A stretch of DNA of 64,000 nucleotides from Siniperca chuatsi (taxonomy: Eukaryota; Chordata; Actinopteri; Centrarchiformes; Sinipercidae): positions 12,706,388-12,770,387 of the forward strand of contig NC_058053.1 of assembly GCF_020085105.1 (NCBI RefSeq), in the 5' to 3' direction. Position 1 is the first letter of the stretch; every line of letters begins with the position of its first letter. The notes under the pieces are model-generated. The model did no database searches and had not been told where the DNA came from. It saw only the letters and a list, made by a program, of their open reading frames with translations. The translations under genes were made by a program, and so were the position numbers. Shown here piece after piece: positions 12,716-34,588 of the stretch.

Positions 12716-15700
12716 AGCCCGCCCCAGCGCTCAGTTCTGTTTTTGCCTGGAGGCCGTGTCCCACTCTGCCCTGCAGAAAACATAGCAATAAGAGGACAAC
12801 ATTGTAAACAAAGCTCCCTATAGCAAAGCCCCATGCAATCTCTCCCAGAACCCACTCCACCTCTAACCTTCCCTTCATAAAACCCAGTCTCCCTCATCTC
12901 TAGCACAGCATCCAGGCAACCATGGCAGGGATTCCCTTTTGAATGATAATGTACAGTAGATAGTGTAACATTTATAATTTATTTTTGTCTGAGTTTTGAA
13001 GGATAATTCAGGACATCTGTATGTTCTCTGATCTGAACAGAGAAAAAAACCCTGACATTTTGAAACTGAGCATGGGCTAACTGTGTGTTGGGGAGAGACT
13101 GAGACTGGACGAAGATGCATATGATGATTATGATGAGAAAGAAGATGTGTTGAAGTGCGGATGTATCAGAGGCTGAGGACTAGCAGTGTGGAGTTACATC
13201 ACTGCGATTGTTGGTCTCTCAGGTGACTGACAGACAGGAGTGTCAACCAACAAGGACTCCCTCTTACTAATAAGACCAACCTGCTTTATCATGAGTTTAC
13301 AGTGCAGATCCCCAGTACCCCTACTTCCGTCCCATCCCAACCAATGGTGAGTGGGGAACAGGGAGCTCATGAAAACAGTGTGAACACCAGCATGAACAAC
13401 CGGACTCCCTCCCTCCCTAGAACCACCACACATGTGTCCAGTCATCAGGATCCCCGCTGAACTGTCCTAGCATGCCTGTGCAGCTCGCAAAATGCAATAG
13501 CTGCCAGAAGACTGCATGAAGTGGACAAGCTAGCAGAGCAACAGAGATGAAGATGCTAAGGAAAAGATAAAACAAACAAAAAAAGAGACTCTTCCTCTGT
13601 GACCCAGCTCATCCTTCTCGAAGACACGTCAACGTCATTGTCATCATCAATCAGATGTCATGACCAGAGTTGTTGAGGGAGTTATCTCTGTGTGTGTGTG
13701 TGTGTATGAGAACACAAAGCCCTTCCCTTTCCATTAGACATTACAGTTTCAAGTCTCATCTCAGGATTGTTCGAGGAGAAACTGGACTGGACCAATTATT
13801 GTATGTCGGAATATTCTTTGAGTGGCACATATAATGGACCATGCAGGATTATTATAAAAAATGTCTTACAGATAGCCGTGATGTTCAACCCTTTATTGCT
13901 GTAACAGACTTTAATGTTATGTAGACATGTAAGAGCGTTTTAGTTGCAATCCAGGTGCAGTATCCCATTTCTTGAAATCACTAGGTGCAGCGTCTCCCAT
14001 GTACCATTTTCTAGCAGGGTAAATTTATACTGTCTAATAAGAAATGTCCAAACATGCTAATTGTTTTTCTGTGCTGTGGTGAATAAATAAACAGCAATAA
14101 CGTAAGGTTGGCGCTCAGGTGAGAAAGAAGTTGCTTGCTCAGGATCCGAGGCGTCTAGCTGGCTAGACACAATACAGTGACTGTTGACTAGAGGAGAGCA
14201 GCAAGTGTCAAACAGCTTATTATAGATGCTATATTTTTAAATTGTCCCATTTTTATGAACTCGTCTTTCCGGGGGTTTGATGCTCAGGTTTTATGTTACC
14301 TATTGACTGCAGGAGCAGTATATCAACAGCCACAAGATGGCGACAGTTACAATGACTTACTTTTCCTTGTGTTATGTAAATGTCCTGGCACCATTCCTTT
14401 TTTTCTACCCGAAGTAATTTTTTTTATGTTTCCCATGACCATCCAAATCCTAGAATCCCAGCAATATACCTTTTTTTTGTTTGTCTTGTTGTCTTTGAAA
14501 AGGGATACTGCATCTGTGAGAGCTTAGTTTTTATCCCTGTTAAGAGTGTTTGTCATCCACCTTAATGACTTTTTGGTTGAAAAAATAGCCAGCCAGGGTT
14601 GAATTTAACGATAATGATGTCAAGATGTCAGCTCAAGTGTACACAGGCGGCTGAGATTCTAAATTAGGAATATAAGCCAGAGACAAGGCCACAGAGCAAT
14701 TAAGCTGCTCTTGGTTTTCAACAACCTCATCTCAGTGTTAGTTACTCCTGTATATAAACATCTGTAAATGTAACGTAACCTGTTTTTGTCCTCTCTCTTT
14801 AACGTATATTGCACAGCTCTGACAGAGCCTCGAGCTTCTGTCGCTGACGACCAGCCGACTTGTTGAAAATAAGCAGGAAATTCTTTAATCTGTATTACAT
14901 CAGTATTGAACACTGCAGGAGGATGTGTCATAAGAACTGTGTAGCACAAGGTGAATCTAAAACTGTACTGATGGATAAATTACCCATTTGCTTGAAAGCT
15001 TTGGAAAGGCTTACACCTGGTACTGGAAGCAGCTGCTGCCTTTCCTCGAGCCTCCTTCAACCTTCTTCACTCTGTTTACGTACGTGTGAAATAACCTAGT
15101 GTTTTGTAATGACTGGGTAATCCGATCAAGCTGTTAATAACATTATCTTTCTGGCATATATCCTGTGAAGTATGATTGTTGTAAAGTTTTAATTTAATTT
15201 TGATTCTTTTTTCTTTCTTTCTTTGTAGCTGGCCTACATGATTATTGAATTAATGTATTATGAATGACTGGTAAGGTGTTGTGTTCTTTATAATTTCAGG
15301 CAGCTTTAGAAATGTCATAACCTATGATTTCTCCTGAAAAGTGTTATTTAAAGGAAGCACAATGAATTGGTATGGGAAGAGGACAGTATTTGTATGGTGG
15401 AACAAAAGCAGGCATCTACTATCATTTTTGTCTTTGTGACCCTGCAGGGGACCATTCATCATTTATCACTGCAGATGAAGTATTGATTTTAACAGTCTTT
15501 ACATCAGTAATTAGCAACATCAAGTGTTGCTAAAGCTTTTTGATCTCGACATGGCTATAAGGAATCACTTCTAGTACAACCAAAAGCCAGTCGGTGGACT
15601 GTCACAGCAGGGTAAATGAGACTTTATGTACTGAAGGCATGTGTGATGCCGATTTATGTACTTCTGCAAGGATCCCTTCCTCTCATTTTTAATCAAAATA

Positions 15701-15931
15701 CCAGTTACTTACATTTGAATTTCTGTGAAATTGTCTCTAACTGTGGAGATCATGTTGCCTCGTCCCATGTATCAAACATCTGTTTCTTTGTTGCTCTCAT
15801 TTCCAACCTCCCTTTCCTGTTGAATGGCATTACGATCAACCAATCCCGTCAGTTTCTTGTATTATCCAGTGCATACTGTGCAATGGGCATCTGGGAGAAT
15901 AAAATCAGAGCAAACAACTGCATGGAATAAA
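12716..15931 (+). other. map3k13: Probable 3' untranslated region of map3k13
   Basis: After the TGA at 12713-12715 there is no further coding resemblance up to the pfkl promoter. AATAAA polyadenylation hexamers occur at 14082-14087 (an overlapping second at 14086-14091) and at 15926-15931, so transcripts of about 1.4 or 3.2 kb of 3' UTR are possible. A short GT microsatellite lies near 13690-13705. The true poly(A) site needs transcript data. Confidence 0.45.
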
Positions 15932-16030
15932 TGCTGATGTACTGTACCCAACACACTGGTCTGTCTCTTCTGTGACACAACAGGTTCTTGTTGATTTTCT
16001 TCTCATTAATTATGCCCATAATTTATATTA

Positions 16031-16135
<105 letters not shown>

Positions 16136-16629
16136 CATATTTACAAGCTATAGTACCTGTAGTCCAAAGGTTTTATATAACACATAAACATCATTTGAAA
16201 CATGGCCATATCCAGGATTTTAGAAGGAAGTGCTGAATGACCTTGCACAACTTCACTCCAATAAGAAATATAATTTTTACATTATATTTATTTATTTGAC
16301 TGGTTAGTTATATTTTCTGTAAGTGTATCTTATCTATATAAAGTTTTGAATCAAAGGCTTCTCCAAACTGCCAGGAATTTGGTGGGGACCACTAAATCCC
16401 TTCATTTTAGTCACATTTAAAGATACTAAATGTAAAGAATACCAGAAGTAGACTTAAAAAACACTCTATTGATTTAGTTTTTTTTTCTTGCCAGTTTGAG
16501 TGTGCGCTAACTGGTACAGAATTTAAAATGAAAGAAATGACTGAAATAGGCAATATAAAATTAAAACCTTAATTAAGGGATTATTTTGCCCCTGCAGTCT
16601 TTATTCTAAATGCAGCCTAGTGTGTGTGT

Positions 16630-16632
<3 letters not shown>

Positions 16633-16680
<48 letters not shown>
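16633..16680. repeat. (TA)n microsatellite
   Basis: A second AT dinucleotide run just upstream of the GC-richer pfkl promoter region, preceded by a short TG run. Confidence 0.95.
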
Positions 16681-16682
<2 letters not shown>

Positions 16683-16739
16683 GTGCGTCGATGCTGTGCT
16701 GTTCATTCTGGTATGATTATTTGCGCATAAAACCTGTTG

Positions 16740-17105
16740 GGATTAGTTCGTGTTGTACGTGCTGTTGTTTTACTTTCTTGCTGTGTAAACGTAAGGGCAC
16801 GGCGGGCAGGCGGGGTTAATGTTGTAAAACGCGATGACGCTGAAGCAGAATTCTACCGGACGGTGCGGGGCCATAAAATGAACGCTGACTGTACTCCGCT
16901 CCTCGAGCTCTCCTGTGGACGGGGGCGGAGTCAAACCCTGAAGAGGTGTAACTGCTGTAAGGTTACTGAGGCTTTAACCTGCTGAAAACGAGGAAGCGAC
17001 ATCTGGATCAACTTGGACTTACCAAAGGAACCACTTTATTTTGCTAGTTAACAGACATTTCTTCATTTTGGCCCAGTTTCGTTGTTGTAAACTGAGGTTG
17101 TCGAA
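16740..17105 (+). promoter_or_regulatory. pfkl: Probable pfkl promoter and 5' untranslated region
   Basis: This stretch is clearly richer in CpG and GC than its AT-rich surroundings (for example GGGCACGGCGGGCAGGCGGGG at about 16794 and GGACGGGGGCGGAGTC near 16918). It lies immediately before the pfkl start codon at 17106. No TATA box is obvious. A CpG-rich, TATA-less promoter is the likely reading; the transcription start cannot be fixed from sequence alone. Confidence 0.4.
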
Positions 17106-27187
<10,082 letters not shown>

Positions 27188-27990
27188 GCTCTCTACAACT
27201 ACAGTATACTCTCTGAACTTTTTGACCCTTATCTGTCCATCACACTTTAAGAATGGTTTTCAATCTGCTGCTATATATATTTACAGGACTCAAGACTTTT
27301 CAAAACCAGCATTGATCACAATCTGTCGTCAGTGTCATAGTAGCTACAGTATATTAAATAATATAAAAATGTACTTCAAGTATTCATTTATTGAATGAGG
27401 CATTCAATACAGAGCAGACTTTGCTATTCCTTGTGCCAAGCGAGCCTTTGTACAGTCAAATCACTGCGTAAAAAAACAACCAGGTGTGCCATGAAGCTAA
27501 AAACAGCAGATTGTATGTGGTGTGATATCAATGGTTTGCTTTTATAATCACATACATAAATAATCTGATCAAGAAGCTTAAGTAAAAGAAGTGAGTATAT
27601 TCATATTGTAATAGGTTTCATTAGCTAAAAATGAGAGCTACTAAATTTTGGAGCCCCTCTATAATTTGCACAAAAATTAAAGTTGGAGAGCCCCAGTGGT
27701 TTGTTTGAGATAGTCTTCTGATACATGTTAAACTCATGTAATGACAGAATGTGACTCATGGGACCAGTGAGATGTAAATTTCCTTTGATTTATACACTGT
27801 ATAGGACTGAAACACTGCTTCTGTCATTAATTAATACAAACAGCAAATCACAAAATATCAACACGCAGTTTATTACAATAAGCTTCACAACTACTGTACT
27901 TAAAATAGAGAAATCTGTAAAGAAATATGAATGTATTTGTTGTATTATTTTGATACTAATGCTATATCTTCAATAAAATGTTATTCAACA
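27188..27990 (+). other. pfkl: pfkl 3' untranslated region
   Basis: AT-rich noncoding sequence follows the TAG at 27185-27187, with an AATAAA hexamer at 27972-27977 that plausibly ends the transcript. The convergent six6os1 coding region ends about 330 bases further on. Confidence 0.5.
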
Positions 27991-28162
27991 GTGATAATGT
28001 TAGAAATATGTTCATTGTGGTGTGAATAGCTATTGTAATAATATATTAATATATTAATTTAATTTAACCAATCATTAACCAATCATTTAACAGAACAAAA
28101 AAAAATTATATTAGAAACGTCCTACATGGCAAACTTTTTTTGACTATTGAGACTATTTGAAG

Positions 28163-28207
28163 TTTTATAATGGTGTTAAACCATGAAGGTTTAACACCAT
28201 TATAAAA
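28163..28207. repeat. Perfect 20-base hairpin between convergent genes
   Basis: A 20-base arm (28163-28182, centred on AATGGTGTTAAACC) and its exact complement (28188-28207) flank a 5-base ATGAA loop. It lies between the pfkl poly(A) signal and the six6os1 stop codon, so on the minus strand it would fall in the six6os1 3' UTR. Confidence 0.9.
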
Positions 28208-28310
28208 GGTATTTGTCATTTCCCCAACTATATGAAAACATTACAGAAGAAAATACATAACAAAGTAGTCTTACAAACAATAATTCAGCAATTCAGATGT
28301 TTTCAAACTC

Positions 28311-31300
28311 TCAAAAGTTGAATGAAAATGGAAAATCATCCCTGGTGTTATCTTTGTTAGTTGTCTGAGGGCTCTTTGAGGTAAAAGCAAACTGGAAGTC
28401 TTCATTTTGCTCTGGTTGGCCAAACAGGAACTCAGAGCCTGAAAAATAACATACATACCTGTAGTTTAAAGCAGGTAACAAACATCACAAAAATAGATTT
28501 GATACTTACAGCTTGAAGACTTTGATTCTTTGGTTTTCTGAAAAGAGATGAACACAGTTTGGTATTTTAGCTTTGGTATATTTGGTTCTAATATATGAAA
28601 TAAAGAGGGGTTACAGTGAAAATGCAGTACCTTCTCATTGAAAAAAGAGCTGGTGAAAGCGAAAGATGAGTCCTGTAAAGAAACTTGGAGGTAATTCCAA
28701 AACTAAGAAACGTAATTTCTGTCAAATCACTTATTCGTTTTGCTCACTCCTCACCTCATCCTGCGATGAGCCGACGTCAAATCCAAATCCAGAGAAGCCC
28801 GGGGTGCTAGGATCAGAGTTCAGAGAGAACAGGAAAGCTGGAGATTTGGTATCAGAGGTACCTCGATGTGGGGAGCCGCCAGGGCTGAAGCTGAAACAGC
28901 AGCATGAAAACATAGTTCTTAGAAGCTGTCTGACAGTGATTCAAAGTGTTGGACAACTCAGACAAAGCCTTACTTAAATGGGAATGTTGGGGTTGAAGGC
29001 ACAGCTGTCATTTTTGCCGGGGAGGACTGGGGATTAGTTTCTTGAAATGATGACTGAGGAAAAGCAGTGAGTCCCTTGTTGCGCTCTTCACTTGGTGCCT
29101 GCTCTTCCTCTATAGCTACTCTTTCCTCCATCTCCTCCTCCACTACCTCCTCTATGTCTGATACAGTGGACTGCTGTTCCTATGCAGAAATTCTGTTTCA
29201 TTAGTAGGGTGGTATTTTTGTTATACAACTAGGATAGTTATTCTTGACATGACGTTGTAATCTGAAAGAGACCGTTGACTGTAAAGTAGTGGTAGGGGAG
29301 AGTGTAGCCAGACAACACAGGATGATAGTGTGTAAAATGTCTCTGGTATTGAGGAAGATGAAGAGGACAAAGGCAGAGCAGAGGACGAAGTGGTGGAAGT
29401 TGAAAAAGGAAGAATGTCGTGTAGTTTTCAGGGAGGAGCTGAGACAGACTCTGCTAATGTGATCAGGGAGACAGGTAGGAGGGTACTCGGTGTGTCATCT
29501 GGAAAGAGGAACGTGGACAAGGAGACTTGGTGGTGGAACGAGGAAGTGCAGGAGTGTATACAGAGAAAGAGGTTAGCTAAGAAGAAGTGGGACACTGAGA
29601 GGACTGAAGAGAGTAGACAAGAGTACAGGGAGATGCAGCATAAGGTGAAGGTAGAGGTGGCAAAGGCCAAACAAAGAGCATATGAGGACTTGTATGCTAG
29701 GTTGGACACTAAAGAGGGAGAGGTGGATTTGTACAGGTTGGCCAGACAAAGAGATAGAGATGGGAAGGATGTGCAGCAGGTTAGGGTGATTAAAGATAAG
29801 GATGGAAATATATTGACAGGTGCCAGGAGTGTGATGGGAAGATGGAAGGAGTACTTTGAAGAGTTGATGAATGAGGAAAATGAAAGGGAACGAAGAGTAG
29901 AAGATGTGACTGGTGGGGAGCAGGAAGTAGCAAAGATTAGCAAGAGTGAAGTGAGGAGGACGTTGAAGAGGATGAAGAGTGGAAAGGCAGTTGGTCCTGA
30001 TGACATACCTGTGGAGGTATGGAAGTGTCTAGGAGAGGTGGCAGTAGAGTTCCTGACTAGTTTGTTTAACAAGATCTTGGAGAGTGAGATGATGCCAGAG
30101 GAATGGAGGAGAAGTGTACTGGTGCCAATTTTTAAGAACAAGGGAGATGTACCGAGCTGTGGCAACTACAGAGGAATAAAGCTGATGAGCCATACAATGA
30201 AGTTGTGGGAAAGAGTAGTGGAAGCTAGGCTAAGGGCAGAGGTGAGCATTTGTGAGCAGCAATATGGTTTCATGCCTAGAAAGAGTACAACAGATGCAGT
30301 ATTTGCTTTGAGGATGCTGATGGAGAAGTACAGAGAAGGTCATAGGGAGTTGCATTGTGTCTTCGTAGATTTAGAGAAAGCGTATGACAGGGTGCCGAGA
30401 GAGGAGCTGTGGTATTATATGAGGAAGTCTGGAGTGGCAGAGAAGTATGTTAGAGTGGTGCAGGACATGTATGAGAGCTGTAAGACCATGGTGAGGTGTG
30501 CTGTAGGTGTGACAGAGGAGTTCAAGGTGGAGGTGGGTCTGCATCAAGGATCGGCTCTGAGCCCCTTCTTGTTTGCTCTGGTGATGGACGGGCTGACAGA
30601 TGAGGTTAGACAGGAATCTCCATGGACTATGATGTTTGTGGATGACATTGTGATTTGTAGTGAGAGCAGGGAGCAGGTGGAGGAAAATCTAGAGAGATGG
30701 GGGTCTGCTCTGGAAAACAGAGGAATGAAGCTTAGCCGCAGTAAGACAGAATACATGTGTGTCAATGAGAGGGACCCAGGTGGAACGGTGAGGTTACAGG
30801 GAGCAGAGGTGAAGAAGGTGCAGGACTTTAAGTACTTAGGGTCAACGGTTCAGAGCAATGGAGACGGTGGAAAAGAGGTGAAGAGGCGAGTGCAAGCAGG
30901 TTGGAACGGGTGGAAAAAAGTGTCGGGTGTGTTGTGTGATAAATAAGTATCAGCAAGAATGAAAAGAAAGGTGTTCAAGACGGTGGTGAGACCAGCGATG
31001 TTGCACAGTTTAGAGACAGTGGCACTGAAGAAAAGACAAGAGGCAGAGCTGGAGGTAGCAGAGCTTAAGATGTTGAGGTTCTCTTTGGGAGTGACGAGGA
31101 CGGACAGGATCAGGAATGAGTACATCAGAGGGACAGCTCGTGTTAGATGTTTCGGAGATAAAGTCAGAGAGGCCAGATTGAGGTGGTTTGGACATGTTCA
31201 GAGGAGAGACTGTGAGCATACTGGTAGAAGGACGCTGAGGTTGGAGCTGCCAGGCAGGAGGTCTAGAGAAAGACCAAAGAGGAGATTTATGGATGTAGTG

Positions 31301-33594
31301 AGAGAGGACATGAAGTTAATTGGTGTGAGTGAAGAGGATGCAGAGGACAGGGTTAGATGGAGGCACATGATTCGCTGTGGCGACCCCTGAAAGGGAACAG
31401 CCGAAAGGAAAAGAAGAAGAAGATAGTTATTCTTGACATATCCCACTTTTTAACCACCAATATGAATATTTAAATGTATTGCAGATGAAGAATCTTGCAT
31501 ATTTATTTCTTGCAACAAATAAGAATGTAACTTAGTTTTTGGTAAATTGGGATAAGTGGCCATTTTAAGGTCAGTCTGGGTATAGTAGAGTAACATTACC
31601 AAGACCTGGTCCTCTGGTCCAGTTTCCTGGTCCTGCTCCTCTGCGTGCATCACTTCTGGCCATCTTTGTTCTGAAGAAATAGTCTGCTGATGGGCTTTGA
31701 TGTAACATAAACATCCAAACATGAAAAACATGCCACGTGGTGTGTAAAGTCCTGGCATTAACTGAAATACATATCAGACTTTCCTCTTCTTACCATCCAA
31801 CTGTTGACATGACCACAGCTCATTGCTTGCTTCTTCTGGGGAAGGGCTGCAGGCGGTAGCATCCTGGACCTTGTTTTCCTCACGACTTTCTTCATCATTT
31901 CCCTCTACAGAAGTTTTATGACCATTCTGCAAGATCTGCTCAGGTTTATCAAAGTGGTTGGTTATAACAGGGCCAGCTTCACCTTTTACATTTTATAATT
32001 GCTAGAATTTCGACAACTTTACAGTGCTGTTAGTATTGATCGATGTATCCGAGTACCTTTGTCTGGTTGAGATTAAGAGAGGAGATGTCAATGGAAGAAT
32101 GACTGTCCTCTGTCTGAGGATCTAATTGTTTCTCTGGTTCTGTTATGGGCTGCTGGCCAGAAACACTAGGAAGAAAAGACTCAATCAGAGTAAAACTGAA
32201 CTTTGCTGGAGGCTATGCATCATTATTCTTTGTTATCTATATGATTTAATGAAAGTTACCTGTCTGGTAGTTTCTCAGGAGAAGAAGAACTGACTGGGGG
32301 ACCTGGTCAGACAGAAATTAAATTAACTGTAAATATTTCAGCTCTACCAGAGCAAGTTGTGATGATATAAAAAGTTTATTACCAGTGAGATGGTCCAGCT
32401 CCTTCTGTTTCATTGTTATTCGATCATCACAAGCCTTGATCCTACACTCAATCTCCTCTTTTTCCGCCTGCAGCACGAGGAGCTTTTGAGCCAGAGGATT
32501 TTGGTAATAATATTCTTTATGCGAGTGGAATATCTTCTTATAGCTTGCAATTCTCTCTTCGTAAACTTCCCTTGTTGGGTTACAAATGAAGAACAATTCA
32601 GCTATTTATATCATTGCCCACAAAAATGTATTTAAACACAATTAAACACCACAGCTAACTGAACCCACATGTCACGGTTGTAGCTGGCTTTTCTGCTCTC
32701 CAGTTCTTCTTTCATTGTCTGCTCATACTGAAGAAGCAGGCTGTTAATCGCCTTCATGCTAAAGTTACATGGATGACAAGTAATATATGAATATCCATAC
32801 TACACTGCACTGCTTATGTTAAGTTAAATGTAAAATTTGATTATGTATCACTTATCTTGATCCATCATGGTTTGGCCCATGTATTACCTACTCATCATAC
32901 CTTTTAGCATTTTCTTTATTATGTATCACAGAGCTCTGCTTCACCCTGATTTCTAGCTCAAGTTTCTTTGTATTTCTGCGAACTGTTTCAATGTGAGACC
33001 TCCTCTCAGCAATGTCAGCTCTGCAAACTGTTGACAAGAATGGGAACACTTGATGGACACCATTTCACAACATAAAATCTATGGTACACTAACTGTTTGT
33101 TTGTTTGCCTGTCTTTCATAAAAATGTCTAATCGTATATAACTACTAGCTAGGTTAAGAAGAATAACTGGAGGACATAATGTTACCTTTAATTTGTTGGT
33201 TGATTGCATTCTTCTTTAGGGAAAGCTCCCGAGTTTGAAGAGCTATAAAATACAAACAAGAGTTAGTGTTATCTTTTTTGAAACTAACTATTATCTATGT
33301 TATTATTATCAGTAGTAGTAGTATTATTATTATTATTATGTTATTATTAGTATAAGTGTTATTGCCTCTTCACCTGAATTAGCTTAAGCTAGGTTAGTTT
33401 ACAACACCAAAACTAGCTTGCTACTTCACCTTTAGCCTAGCAGCTAACGTTAGCTAAACCTTTACATTGTAAGCCAAGCAAACATCAAAAGAGAGCAAAA
33501 CTACAACTGCTAACCTACAATAAACTCAATAACTGAACTCACCAAACTGAAAGAGGAGGCTGTCAATATTATCAAGTGAGTATTGGTCGTTCAT
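28311..33594 (-). CDS. six6os1: SIX6OS1 (C14orf39)-like synaptonemal complex central element protein
   Basis: In mammals this protein is part of the synaptonemal complex central element and is needed for meiotic synapsis. Fourteen exons were read on the minus strand: 33594-33543, 33242-33186, 33018-32901, 32758-32669, 32570-32383, 32302-32260, 32165-32057, about 31935-31794, 31670-31600, 29179-28974, 28890-28755, 28672-28631, 28537-28510, 28438-28311. They close in phase to about 469 residues (human about 587). Support: N-terminus MNDQYSLDNIDSLLFQF resembles human MND...LLLEFVFQ; the first half is Lys/Glu-rich coiled coil; the middle is acidic and low-complexity; the tail is rich in Phe-Gly/Phe-Ser (FGFDVGSSQDE, FAFTSSFFNEK, FLFGQPEQNEDFQFAF) and ends FPFSFNF, like the human FSFPFSFGQG...TFF tail. 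The start of the 31794 exon is ambiguous (31935 or 31926). The family evolves fast, so identity is less sure than that of its neighbours. Confidence 0.72.
29251..31421 (+). mobile_element. RTE-like LINE, 5'-truncated copy 1
   Basis: This non-LTR retrotransposon lies in the six6os1 intron between exons at 31600 and 29179, antisense to that gene. A direct repeat GATAGTTATTCTTGACAT at 29233-29250 and 31422-31439 is the target-site duplication. The body encodes a reverse transcriptase but no endonuclease domain, so the 5' end is lost. The 3' end is a short AAG-rich tail (GGAAAAGAAGAAGAAG), as in RTE-clade elements that end in short repeats. The coding region matches copy 2 at 61028-64000 almost throughout, which implies recent activity. 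Confidence 0.88.
29333..31390 (+). pseudogene. Broken reverse transcriptase ORF of RTE-like LINE copy 1
   Basis: Reverse transcriptase motifs are present in order: KSGKAVGPDDIPVE, SVLVPIFKNKGD, NYRGIKLMSHT, QQYGFMPRKSTTDA, FVDLEKAYDRVP, HQGSALSPFLFA and the catalytic box MMFVDDIVIC, then a C-terminal segment with RLRWFGHVQRRD and DRVRWRHMIRCGDP. Three defects are visible: the endonuclease half is missing, a 40-base deletion relative to copy 2 near 29453 shifts the frame, and an in-frame TAA at 30944-30946 cuts off the last 148 codons. It is a retroelement remnant and not a host gene, although it holds one of the longest open frames in the window (518 codons from 29390). Confidence 0.88.
33298..33350. 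repeat. Short ATT/AGT trinucleotide microsatellite
   Basis: Runs of ATT and AGT triplets in the first six6os1 intron. Confidence 0.8.
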
Positions 33595-34449
33595 TTTTAC
33601 ACCAGCCTAACGTTAGCGACGTGGCGGGCTGCTGCTGTTGACACAACGGTTCAAACGTTCATCCTTTCAACGTAAAAGAAAGGTCTTAATTATAATGAAC
33701 TTGGGTGGAGGGACAAGGCTTCAACCTATTATTTAAATGAATAGAGCCACGATATAAGGGTTAGCTTTTAGTTAAATGTAAATTGGATGCACTGACAACA
33801 GTTTGAGAAGCCTGATATATTTCAGCAAACTCAGTTGTTCTGTAACGTTAACGTCTTAATTTAACTGTTAAGGGTTTGTCGGTTTAGCTGGAACTGATGT
33901 TAGCATAGTTAGCTTTGTACATTTGGCAGCTTTTTATATCAATGCTAATCATAGCAGGTGTTATGGTAATATTAAAAACGACCATGACTGTATAAAAAAC
34001 CCTGAATGATAAACAATTTATTATGTTTTTTACGTGAAAGCTAGTGATTACTAAGCTAGCCTTAAGTTAACCCTAGCGCTGACTTTACACATTTCATATC
34101 TATGATTTTTTTTTTCATTTAACTATAGTTATATAAAACATATGACGCCAGGAGCCCATTCAAATAGTGCAATGTTGAGTAACATTTCAGGGCAAACAGG
34201 CTATGGTTCAACTGAAGAAATTCTGCATAAAATCGGAAAAATACACTTCATTGTATTACTTTTATAGTTTATTTTCATGTATTTATTTTATTTTTAGTTG
34301 ACATATTGGTTATGTATCCCCATTTCGCATTCTCTGGGACAGATGTGCTTTTAATAGACAAAGGTGAATTGTTTTCCATCATTTTTCCTTGTTCACGTGA
34401 CGACAGTGAGGGTCCTGGATAGGTGGGCGGGTTTAGTGCTATTCTGGAA
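33595..34449. other. Divergent intergenic spacer between six6os1 and tmem169
   Basis: No coding resemblance. The first bases hold the six6os1 5' untranslated region on the minus strand. The remainder is AT-rich with no clear TATA element. It is probably shared promoter sequence, since the two genes are transcribed away from each other. Confidence 0.4.
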
Positions 34450-34588
34450 ATCATTTTGCGTAGCGCATCTGTATCGGCAAAAACACACCGCTGTGATGTG
34501 CGGGCTCCCGCAATGTGTCAGCCAAATACAGTGATAAATCCTCACACGCTATAGTTTATCTATCCGGTGTTCGTCCAAACTATTGAAG
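34450..34588 (+). other. tmem169: Probable noncoding first exon of tmem169
   Basis: A CpG-containing stretch (TGGGCGGG, TTTTGCGTAGCGCATCTG) ends at an excellent donor, AAG followed by GTAAGATT from 34589. The left edge is a guess. The coding exon downstream has a good acceptor at 35163-35164 (TTATCGTTCAG), so a 5' UTR intron of about 575 bases is likely. Poly-C (10 bases near 34880) lies within that intron. Confidence 0.4.

Noticed and set aside
29428-30165. 245-codon minus-strand frame opposite the LINE (and 62262-62879, 205 codons, opposite copy 2)
   Set aside because: It is an antisense shadow of the reverse transcriptase and repeats in both copies because the LINEs are alike; Ser/Thr/Leu-rich with no family resemblance.
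29390-30946. 518-codon open frame as a host gene
   Set aside because: It carries LINE reverse transcriptase motifs, lies between target-site duplications, and has a near-identical copy at 61481-62794.
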